NCBI GenBank assembly: GCA_942491735.1
Contig: CALOCN010000014.1
Coordinates: 1,302,001-1,366,000 of the forward strand
Source of the DNA: CALOCN01 sp942491735
Lineage (GTDB): Bacteria; Eisenbacteria; RBG-16-71-46; JABDJR01
Reading direction: 5' to 3'
DNA length: 64,000 nt
The notes below the pieces were generated by a model. The model was given only the letters and a program-made list of their open reading frames with translations. It was not told the DNA's origin and ran no database searches. The position numbers were made by a program, and so were the translations under genes. Below are positions 20,178 to 26,762 of the stretch, piece by piece (positions within the stretch are counted from its first letter, which is position 1; each line of letters begins with the position of its first letter).

Positions 20178-21662
20178 CTACCCCAGTGCGGCGCGGCGCT
20201 TTGCTTCGACCATGCCTTCCTGGGCAAATGCGGCCAGCGGGGAATCCGGGCACCGTTCGAGAATCGTCTCGTAGATCCGCAGGGCGTCTCCCGGTACGCC
20301 CTTGCCGGAGTACAGACAGGCCTCGGCCACCTGTAGCAACCCCTTGACCGCCCGGCGTTCCCCGGGATCGATGGCCAGGAGACTCACGTAGACACGCTCC
20401 GCGGCGCCCGTTTCGTGACCGTCGCGCAGGGCGTTGGCAAAGGTCAGCACCTCGTCCCGGTCGAGCGAGAAAGTGGGGGCGCTCTCCAGATGGAGGGCGT
20501 AGATATCGGCGGCGAGACGGGTCGCGCCCCGTTCGCGGCAGATGCTCATCGCTTCCGCGGCGAGCTCCAGGGAGCCCGGGATGTCGTTGTGCCGATGACG
20601 CATGAGACACAGCGCGTGCATGACCAGCGGGTTGGGGGCGAACTCCTCGCGGAGCCGGTCCAGTTCGGCAAGGGCGTCCTTGGGATCCCGCTCGAACCGG
20701 CTTTGCAGTTCGTCCACCCTGGACCGCGCTTCCATGAGCGGCGGTTTCCCGGAGGGAGTACGGATCTTCCCGCCCTCGATCAGGCCCAGATCCGGTTTCT
20801 GCGGTTTGCCCTGGATGACCCGCCTGCTCTCACCCGCGCCGGCGCTCAGGGCGGGGGTCTCCTCGAGTGTCCCCGGGGAGGGTGAGACGGGGTCGCCGGT
20901 CGCGGCCGGGGAGTCGTCGGCGAAGCGGGCGAAGAACCCGCACAGGCGGCCCAGGAGGGAAACCGAGATTCCTCCGCCCCAGGCACCGGCAACCAGGGTC
21001 AGCACCCCACCCAGCTTCGGGGCTTCGACGAAGACCGCGGTGAGGATGGGGAAGGAAAGCGCGAACAGGAGCCCGAGCCCTCCCAGATACAGGGTGAAGA
21101 CGAGAAACACATCGGAGCCGCGGCCGCGGAAGGTCGAGGACCAGTGCTGGGGACTGAAGATGTCGGTGATCGACTCGGCGCCGACCGAGATGATCAGGAA
21201 GAGCGGGGGACTGACCGCCATGAGGGTCACCACGAAGGCGGACAGGACCACCGAGCCTTCCCCGCCCATGCCCATCATGGCCGAGCCCAGGAGTTCGCCC
21301 ATGTGTTCCGGTCGCCAGCCGATGAGAAGGGCGGGCAGCATCCAGACCGCGCACAGCGCCAGGTACCGGCCGGCCACCATCGCCACCTGTCCCCAGCCAC
21401 CGCCCCGGCCGGAGTAGATGGACCCGGACCATTCGCCGGCATGGCCGTTGAGGGCGAACCGGGCCAGGGCCATGGCAAAGAAGATCACCATGCACACGGA
21501 TGCCGCCTCCGGCGTCCCGAGACGATCCATGATGAAGATGAGGACACCGCCGAGCGCGGCCAGGGTCATCCCCGTGGCGAGGGTGGTCCACGAAAGTGCG
21601 CCGTTCAGCACGCGGCCGGCAATTCCGCCGAAGGCTCCGACGCCGATGTCACGCAGGTCCAT
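20178..21662 (-). CDS. Membrane protein with cytoplasmic TPR-like domain
   Basis: A 494-residue protein. The first about 260 residues hold several transmembrane helices separated by glycine-rich loops, in the style of Yip1-like proteins. The remainder is soluble, with helical repeats (LAELDRLREEFAPNPLVMHAL, ERVYVSLLAIDPGERRAVKGL, ALRIYETILERCPDSP) that look like tetratricopeptide repeats. The ATG at 21662 follows AGGAG by seven bases and is preferred to two in-frame upstream ATGs. Such architecture suggests a scaffold role at the membrane; the real function is unknown. Confidence 0.72.
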   Translation of the reverse strand: MDLRDIGVGAFGGIAGRVLNGALSWTTLATGMTLAALGGVLIFIMDRLGTPEAASVCMVIFFAMALARFALNGHAGEWSGSIYSGRGGGWGQVAMVAGRYLALCAVWMLPALLIGWRPEHMGELLGSAMMGMGGEGSVVLSAFVVTLMAVSPPLFLIISVGAESITDIFSPQHWSSTFRGRGSDVFLVFTLYLGGLGLLFALSFPILTAVFVEAPKLGGVLTLVAGAWGGGISVSLLGRLCGFFARFADDSPAATGDPVSPSPGTLEETPALSAGAGESRRVIQGKPQKPDLGLIEGGKIRTPSGKPPLMEARSRVDELQSRFERDPKDALAELDRLREEFAPNPLVMHALCLMRHRHNDIPGSLELAAEAMSICRERGATRLAADIYALHLESAPTFSLDRDEVLTFANALRDGHETGAAERVYVSLLAIDPGERRAVKGLLQVAEACLYSGKGVPGDALRIYETILERCPDSPLAAFAQEGMVEAKRRAALG

Positions 21663-21768
21663 GCTCGATCTCCTGTTGGGGTCCATGCACCATTCGGACT
21701 GTCTTCGGAGGGTTGGCCGGGGCACTTGACCCGCAGGGGAGGGAGCCCCGGGTTCCGGTGGTCAAGAG

Positions 21769-21796
21769 GCCCGTTTCCAACAGGGAAGAAACGGGC
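21769..21796 (-). terminator. Hairpin between two minus-strand genes
   Basis: A perfect 9-bp stem (GCCCGTTTC at 21769-21777 with GAAACGGGC at 21788-21796) with a 10-base loop, 77 bases beyond the stop of the 21873-22337 gene. On the minus strand it is followed by CTCTTGACC, a weak T run. Confidence 0.5.
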
Positions 21797-21872
21797 TAGC
21801 CCATTGTCCGGCAAGGACCTGTGCCGAGGCGTCCCGCTGTGGGGGTGAGCGGGAAGGGGAGGGGCCCGCGGG

Positions 21873-22337
21873 CTAGGAGGATTCGTCGCGCGGCTTGTCC
21901 CGGAAGAGCGGGGCGCGCGGCGGTGTGTCGCTCTGGAGATCCTTGAACGCGTCCGCGATCTTCTCGATGCGCTCGTTCTGTTTCTTCATGGCGTCGCCCG
22001 AGGCAAAGAGGTTGCGCAGCTTCTCTTCTTCCTTCTTCTTGCGCGCGGAGAACTCCTGGATCTCCCGGTCCACGCCGGAGGACGCTTCCTCTCGGGGGAG
22101 CGCCTCGAGGCCGACATGATCGGCGATCTCCACCCGGGTCTCGAAGGGTCCCTTCAGGGTGCGCAGCACACCGGCGCCGGCCAGGGCGCGGACCAGAACG
22201 CCGGTCCACTCGTCGGAGCCCCCCACCAGTTGGGTGATCTCCTCGATGGTAGGAGGGCGGCCGCCGTGACGGTGCTCCAGGACCCGGATCGCCGCGACGA
22301 TCAGATGCCCTTCCTCGTAGCTGGCGTTGACGTTCAT
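21873..22337 (-). CDS. Hypothetical protein, winged-helix-like N-terminus and coiled tail
   Basis: A 154-residue soluble protein. The first about 75 residues (HLIVAAIRVLEHRHGGRPPTIEEITQLVG and LVRALAGAGVLRTLKGPFETRVEI) have the helix-helix-wing rhythm of a winged-helix domain. The rest is highly charged and probably a coiled coil (KKKEEEKLRNL, MKKQNERIEKIADAF). There is no catalytic motif. Its start lies only 17 bases from the left boundary of the IS element, so the insertion may have changed its promoter. Confidence 0.65.
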   Translation of the reverse strand: MNVNASYEEGHLIVAAIRVLEHRHGGRPPTIEEITQLVGGSDEWTGVLVRALAGAGVLRTLKGPFETRVEIADHVGLEALPREEASSGVDREIQEFSARKKKEEEKLRNLFASGDAMKKQNERIEKIADAFKDLQSDTPPRAPLFRDKPRDESS

Positions 22338-22357
22338 GCTGGGATTCTAAACCCTAG

Positions 22358-22372
22358 GAGCTTGCGCCGTAG
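22358..22372 (+). repeat. Left terminal inverted repeat of the IS
   Basis: GAGCTTGCGCCGTAG; it differs from the inverted right end at two positions (5 and 8). Confidence 0.8.
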
Positions 22373-22406
22373 AACACAGGCTTGAAGGTATTGTAGAGTG
22401 CTGTGC

Positions 22407-23726
22407 ATGAGCACGTCATTTCGTCCTTATCATCCGACGCAAGCTTTTCTATTACCCCCGGATCCCCGCGATTGGCTGGCCGAGGATCACTTGGCATACT
22501 TCGTGTCGGACACGGTGGATGCGCTGAACCTCCGGTCATTCTACGCTCCGTACGATGGAGACGGCCGTCGCAAACAGCCGTACGAGCCGTCGATGATGCT
22601 GAAGGTGTTGATCTACGGATACGCGACCGGGGTGTTCTCGTCCCGTGGGATTGCTCGGAAGCTGTACGAGGATGTTGCCTTCCGGGTGTTGTCGGCGGGG
22701 AACTTTCCTGCGCACCGGACGATATCGGAGTTTCGCAAGCGTCACCTGGAGGATTTCGAGTCGATTTTCGTGCAGGTGCTACGGATCGCGCAAGAGGTAG
22801 GGATGGTGAAGCTTGGGACGGTGGCGATCGACGGGTCGAAGGTGAAGGCGAACGCGAGCAAGCACAAGGCGATGAGCTACGAGCGGATGCAGAAGGAGGA
22901 GAAGCGTCTGAGACAGGAGATCCGGGATCTGACGCGTCGCGCGCGGAAGGTGGATGAGCGGGAAGATCGGAAGTTTGGTCGAGACCGCACGGGGGAGGAG
23001 TTGCCGGAGGAACTTTCGCGTCGTCGGGACCGGTTGGAGACGATCCAGGCAGCGAAGGCCCGGCTGGAGGCGAGGCAGGCGGAGTCGGACCGGGAGCGCG
23101 GGCGGGACAAGGATGATGATCAGAAGCCAAAGGGAGGAGGGCGTCCCTACCAGCGAGAGTATGGCGTGCCGAAGGGAACGGCGCAGGAGAACTTCACGGA
23201 TCCGGAGAGTCGGATCATGAAGAGTGGTAAGGGGTTCGAGCAATGCTACAACGCCCAGATCGCGGTGGATGGGAAGGCTCAGGTGATCGTGGCGGCGGAG
23301 GTGACGCAATCGGCGTCGGACGCGGGTCAGCTACGGCCGATGCTGGACCAGGTGCGAAGGAACACGAAGGGGACCCCGAGGAAGATGCTGGCGGATGCTG
23401 GTTACGCGTCGGAGACCAACCTACGGTCGGTGGCACGTCGGGGGATCGATGGGTATGTCGCGATGGGACGGGGTGAACAGGCGAAGGACGAGAAGCCGAC
23501 GAGTACGTACCGGAGTCAGATGCAGCGGAAGATGAAGACCAAGCGAGGCAAGGAGACGTACCGCAAGCGAAAGTACATTGCCGAGCCGCCCTTCGGCTGG
23601 ATCAAGTCGGTGATGGGCTTTCGTTCGTTCAGTTTGCGGGGTCTCCAGAAGGTCGGAGGGGAATGGAAGTTGGTGTGTCTGGCGATGAACTTGAAGCGGA
23701 TGAATCACCTTATGGCATGGGAATAA
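22407..23726 (+). CDS. IS1182-family transposase
   Basis: A 439-residue DDE transposase. The N-terminus FRPYHPTQAFLLPPDPRDWLAEDHLAYFV and the MLKVLIYGYATGVFSSRGIARKL segment are typical of the DUF772-containing IS1182/IS5-like group. The catalytic residues are the aspartate in IDGSKVKANAS, the aspartate in LADAGYASE and the glutamate in IAEPPFGWIK. A charged coiled insertion (about residues 155-240) lies between the first two. The ATG at 22407 is used; a GTG three codons upstream is also possible. No frameshift is seen, so the enzyme is probably functional. Confidence 0.93.
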   Translation: MSTSFRPYHPTQAFLLPPDPRDWLAEDHLAYFVSDTVDALNLRSFYAPYDGDGRRKQPYEPSMMLKVLIYGYATGVFSSRGIARKLYEDVAFRVLSAGNFPAHRTISEFRKRHLEDFESIFVQVLRIAQEVGMVKLGTVAIDGSKVKANASKHKAMSYERMQKEEKRLRQEIRDLTRRARKVDEREDRKFGRDRTGEELPEELSRRRDRLETIQAAKARLEARQAESDRERGRDKDDDQKPKGGGRPYQREYGVPKGTAQENFTDPESRIMKSGKGFEQCYNAQIAVDGKAQVIVAAEVTQSASDAGQLRPMLDQVRRNTKGTPRKMLADAGYASETNLRSVARRGIDGYVAMGRGEQAKDEKPTSTYRSQMQRKMKTKRGKETYRKRKYIAEPPFGWIKSVMGFRSFSLRGLQKVGGEWKLVCLAMNLKRMNHLMAWE

Positions 23727-23897
23727 GGGGACGGCGAGCGGAAACGCTTCGGCAAGCGTGAGCGTCGAGCAAACACGACGCCACGGCCCCCGGGTCATGC
23801 GCCCGAAACCCGACGAGCCATCGACAAATCCGCAGTCATTGAATCTCAATCAAGCCCAAAAGCCAGTTCGGATGGGGAACTTACCCTGTTTGAACTC

Positions 23898-23912
23898 CTA
23901 CGGCACAGGCTC
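23898..23912 (-). repeat. Right terminal inverted repeat of the IS
   Basis: It reads GAGCCTGTGCCGTAG on the minus strand, matching the left end at 13 of 15 positions, and abuts the right-hand CTAG. Confidence 0.8.
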
Positions 23913-24836
23913 CTAGCCCGCGCCGCCGTCCCGTCCCAGCAGTCGCAGCGTGTTGCCGCGCAGGACAAGGTTCCTGGTTGCGTCATCGGCGCCGATGCTC
24001 GCGAGCGCCTCGACCTGTTCCTGATGGACGTCGTCACGCCACCCCCGGGGAAAGACGCTGGAGTCCGTGCCGAAGTGCACCCGCTCGGGTCCCAACGCTT
24101 CCAGGGTTCGCTCGAACACCTGGGCCAGGGTGAGGCTTCCCGGTTGGAGGCGGATCCAGGAGTTGCTGCTCGAGGTATCCACCGAGACATTCCCGTGCGC
24201 GCGCCCCAGTTCCAGGGTCTCGTTCAGGTAGCCCCCGCCGAAGTGGGGAATGATGAACCGCACGTTGGGGAACCGCTCCACCGCACCGGCCAGACGGGTG
24301 GGGCTGGCGTAGGTGATGTCGAAGTTTGAGGGCAAGCCGAGGATGTCCCGCACCCGCACGCGCAGGGTGCCCATGTGGACGAGGATGGCAAGTCCCGAGC
24401 GGTCGGCCTCGCGATAGACCGCGTCCATGGCCGGGGCCGACAGGTCAAAGCAGTGCATGGCGGGGAAGAGCAGCAGCCCGCGCACGTCCTGCTCGGCGAC
24501 CCACCGGGCGATCCGATCCGGTGCGTCGGCCTGGGTGGGGTCGGTGAGGGCGAACTGGACCAGTCGGCCTCCGGAAGCACGCACACCCTCCGCCACCGAG
24601 TCCACCTCGACCGGCAGGCTGGCGAAGGTCACCATGGTTTCCACCCCGTGGGCGTCCATTTCCTCCAGCCATCGATCGGCATGTTCGGTCGCGGTGCCGG
24701 TGGCCGGGCGAATCCCCGCTGCCTCCAGTCGCGCCAGACCGGGTGACGGATCCCCCTCCGGGTGCGCCGCGGCGGCAAGAAACCGGAAGAACTCCGGACC
24801 AAAGAAGTGGGTGTGCAGATCGACGATGCCGTTCAT
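23913..24836 (-). CDS. Amidohydrolase family 2 protein
   Basis: A 307-residue TIM-barrel metal-dependent hydrolase or decarboxylase. The metal ligands visible are HTH (about residues 8-10), the histidine of LVHMGT, the histidine of IIPHFGGGY and the aspartate of FGTDSS. Members of this family include aminocarboxymuconate-semialdehyde decarboxylase relatives, so the substrate stays open. The ATG at 24836 follows GGAGG and lies four bases after the stop of the TauE/SafE gene, so it is the last gene of a four-gene operon. Its TAG stop is part of the CTAG next to the IS end. Confidence 0.88.
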   Translation of the reverse strand: MNGIVDLHTHFFGPEFFRFLAAAAHPEGDPSPGLARLEAAGIRPATGTATEHADRWLEEMDAHGVETMVTFASLPVEVDSVAEGVRASGGRLVQFALTDPTQADAPDRIARWVAEQDVRGLLLFPAMHCFDLSAPAMDAVYREADRSGLAILVHMGTLRVRVRDILGLPSNFDITYASPTRLAGAVERFPNVRFIIPHFGGGYLNETLELGRAHGNVSVDTSSSNSWIRLQPGSLTLAQVFERTLEALGPERVHFGTDSSVFPRGWRDDVHQEQVEALASIGADDATRNLVLRGNTLRLLGRDGGAG

Positions 24837-24840
24837 TGAG

Positions 24841-25602
24841 TCATCCTCCCAGGAGCGGGTCGAGCCAGCCCATGAGTTTGGCCGCGGAAACAAGGATCGC
24901 CACTACCAGCACGGCCCGGATCCAGCCCTCGCCGCGGGTCACCGCGAGGCGTGCGCCCAGCCACCCTCCGGCCGTCGTTCCCACGGCAAGGATCAGCCCG
25001 TGGCCCCACGCGACCTGCCCTTCCAGCGCGAAGAGCACGAGGGCAACCGCGCTGTAGATGAGGACCAGGAAAACCTTGATGAGATTGGCCCGGACCAGGT
25101 CGAGGCCCTGGGCGCCGACCAGCAGGGCGAGGTAGAGGAATCCCACCCCGGCCTGGACAAACCCACCGTAGACCCCCACCGCGAAGTAGGCGGGCCAGGT
25201 CCACCAGCGAAGGGCGGGGCGAACCGCTCCACCGGTGGGCCCCGGGTTCCGGCGAAAGAGAGGGATCAGCATGAGCACGAGAATGACCGCGATGGCGCGG
25301 GAGAGGGTGCGCTCGTCCAGCCCGACCGCGAGACGGACGCCCAGGGCGGCACCCAGGACGGAGGGGATGAGCAGCAGCCACGCCTCCCGACCGGGAACGT
25401 AGCCCCCCTGACGGAATCCGGCCATGGCTCCCACGTTCTGGAAGACGATGGCCACCCGATTCGTCGCGTTGGCGACGCCCACCGGAAGTCCGGCAAACAC
25501 GAGCAGGGGCAGGGTGAGGATGGAACCCCCGCCGGCCACGGCATTGATCACTCCCGCGGCCGCGCCGGCGCCGAAGAGAAGAAGGATCAGCTGGGGGTCC
25601 AC
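24841..25602 (-). CDS. TauE/SafE-family sulfite exporter-like permease
   Basis: A 253-residue protein with about eight transmembrane segments in two repeats. The first repeat opens with the family hallmark GAGAAAGVINAVAGGGSILTLPLL and ATNRVAIVFQNVG; the second follows near VGVYGGFVQAGVGFLYLALL. The family moves sulfite, sulfoacetate and other organosulfur anions. It has a GTG start. Its place next to a rhodanese gene supports a sulfur role, by inference. Confidence 0.9.
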   Translation of the reverse strand: MDPQLILLLFGAGAAAGVINAVAGGGSILTLPLLVFAGLPVGVANATNRVAIVFQNVGAMAGFRQGGYVPGREAWLLLIPSVLGAALGVRLAVGLDERTLSRAIAVILVLMLIPLFRRNPGPTGGAVRPALRWWTWPAYFAVGVYGGFVQAGVGFLYLALLVGAQGLDLVRANLIKVFLVLIYSAVALVLFALEGQVAWGHGLILAVGTTAGGWLGARLAVTRGEGWIRAVLVVAILVSAAKLMGWLDPLLGG

Positions 25603-25627
25603 GGGTCAGGCGGGGTCCGGAAGACCC

Positions 25628-26089
25628 CTAGATCCCCTGGTTGAGTTCGTCGCGGACGCCCAGGATCCGGGTTTCCCCCTTGCGGGGCCAACCGAGGAAC
25701 GCGGCGACCAGGAAGACCACATCGCGGATCAGGGTCTTGATCGCGGTGGATCCCGCGTCACCGGTGCCGAAGCAACCGCAGTCGATATCCAGGTTGCGGA
25801 CCAGGGCCTGGGACACGGCCACGAAGAACATCAGGAGCAGCAGCGTCATGAGGGCCGTTGCCGCCCTCGGGGCGATGTTGAGGATCAGGAAAAGCCCCGC
25901 CACCACCTCGATCCAGGGCAGGGTCATGGCGAACAGGTTCTCGATCGAGCCGGGGAGGATGCGGAAGTTGTGCACCTGACCGGCGAAGGTGTTGAGGTCG
26001 CCGATCTTGGCCAGGGCGGCCCAGATGAAGGCCACGCCAATGGCGAGGCGGAAGAGATAGCGCCAGTTGAAGATCCCGACTTCGATCAT
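25628..26089 (-). CDS. MauE/DoxX-family redox-associated membrane protein
   Basis: A 153-residue four-helix membrane protein. LFRLAIGVAFIWAALAKIGD is the typical first helix, and the DCGCFG motif (in LDIDCGCFGTGD) is characteristic of MauE-like members, whose cysteines are thought to act in thiol redox chemistry. A good GGAGG site precedes the ATG, which overlaps the rhodanese stop by 4 bases. Pairing of MauE/DoxX proteins with rhodaneses is common in bacteria. Confidence 0.88.
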   Translation of the reverse strand: MIEVGIFNWRYLFRLAIGVAFIWAALAKIGDLNTFAGQVHNFRILPGSIENLFAMTLPWIEVVAGLFLILNIAPRAATALMTLLLLMFFVAVSQALVRNLDIDCGCFGTGDAGSTAIKTLIRDVVFLVAAFLGWPRKGETRILGVRDELNQGI

Positions 26090-26676
26090 GGATGGCCTCC
26101 GGTCTCGGTGGGGTAGCCCGCGTCTTCCCAGGCCGGATACCCGTCCTTGAAGATCAGGATGCGTCGATGCCCGGATTCGTTGAGGGCAAACCCGAGGTTC
26201 AGCGACAGCTCACAGTCGCCGCCGTCGCAGTAGATCATGATGGGTTTGGGGGACTTGGCGGTCGCGTCCAGCCACTCGACATCGGCCACGAACTCGTCGT
26301 GGGGAGTGAACAGCGCCCCGGCGATGTGGCCCATGGCGAACTCGGTCTCCTCGCGGGCATCGCAGACCATGAGCCCGCCCAGATCGTAGAACTCCTTGGC
26401 CTTCTCCAGGCCGATCTCGATGGGGTACTTGGACTCGGGGATGAGGCCGGCGTAGGGATCCGCGCCGGTGGGCTTGGGGTCCTCGTGGGTCACCCCCGTC
26501 GCTTCCCCGGGCTCCTGGGACGCCGCCTGGCCGGCTGCGTCTTCGAGGGAAATCATTTCCTTGGGCACGAAAACCCAGGGCACCTGCTTGGGGCTGACCA
26601 GGTTGTACCCGATTCCCAGGCCGATTCCGACCAGGACGATCACGACGAGATTCTGGAACAGGTTCTTGGATAGCAT
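26086..26676 (-). CDS. Membrane-anchored rhodanese-like protein
   Basis: A 196-residue protein anchored by one N-terminal helix (LVVIVLVGIGLGIGYNLV) with a rhodanese domain outside. The domain has the usual VCDAREETEFAMGHIAGA and the active-site strand IMIYCDGGDCELSLNL, in which the first cysteine is the likely sulfur carrier. The loop is atypical, lacking the usual arginine. GYPAWEDAGYP closes the domain. The start at 26676 has a weak ribosome site; an upstream ATG near 26719 would put a basic stretch before the helix. It is first in an operon with MauE/DoxX, TauE/SafE and amidohydrolase genes. Confidence 0.88.
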   Translation of the reverse strand: MLSKNLFQNLVVIVLVGIGLGIGYNLVSPKQVPWVFVPKEMISLEDAAGQAASQEPGEATGVTHEDPKPTGADPYAGLIPESKYPIEIGLEKAKEFYDLGGLMVCDAREETEFAMGHIAGALFTPHDEFVADVEWLDATAKSPKPIMIYCDGGDCELSLNLGFALNESGHRRILIFKDGYPAWEDAGYPTETGGHP

Positions 26677-26749
26677 GGCGGAAGAGTCTACCCCCTGGGA
26701 TCGAGGCGCGCCAAATGACATCGGTCGGGCTCGACGAGCCCCCACACGG

Positions 26750-26755
26750 TATAAT
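26750..26755 (+). promoter_or_regulatory. Consensus TATAAT just before the M14 peptidase start
   Basis: A perfect TATAAT ends eight bases before the ATG at 26763 with no ribosome site between them. Transcription from this -10 would begin at or next to the ATG, giving a leaderless message. No good -35 is seen at 17 bp. Confidence 0.5.
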
Positions 26756-26762
26756 CCTGTGC

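Larger units (their letters stand above)
22358..23912 (+). mobile_element. Intact IS1182-family insertion sequence (1555 bp)
   Basis: The element has one complete transposase gene and terminal inverted repeats matching at 13 of 15 positions. It is bounded on both sides by CTAG (22354-22357 and 23913-23916), which reads as a 4-bp palindromic target duplication or target preference. The right CTAG contains the TAG stop codon of the neighbouring amidohydrolase gene, which is therefore preserved. The 190 bases after the transposase stop are non-coding. An open reading frame and matching ends suggest recent arrival and possible activity. Confidence 0.88.

Noticed and set aside
22398..22406. GTG start for the transposase
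   Set aside because: The ATG three codons later begins the conserved N-terminus and is the simpler choice.
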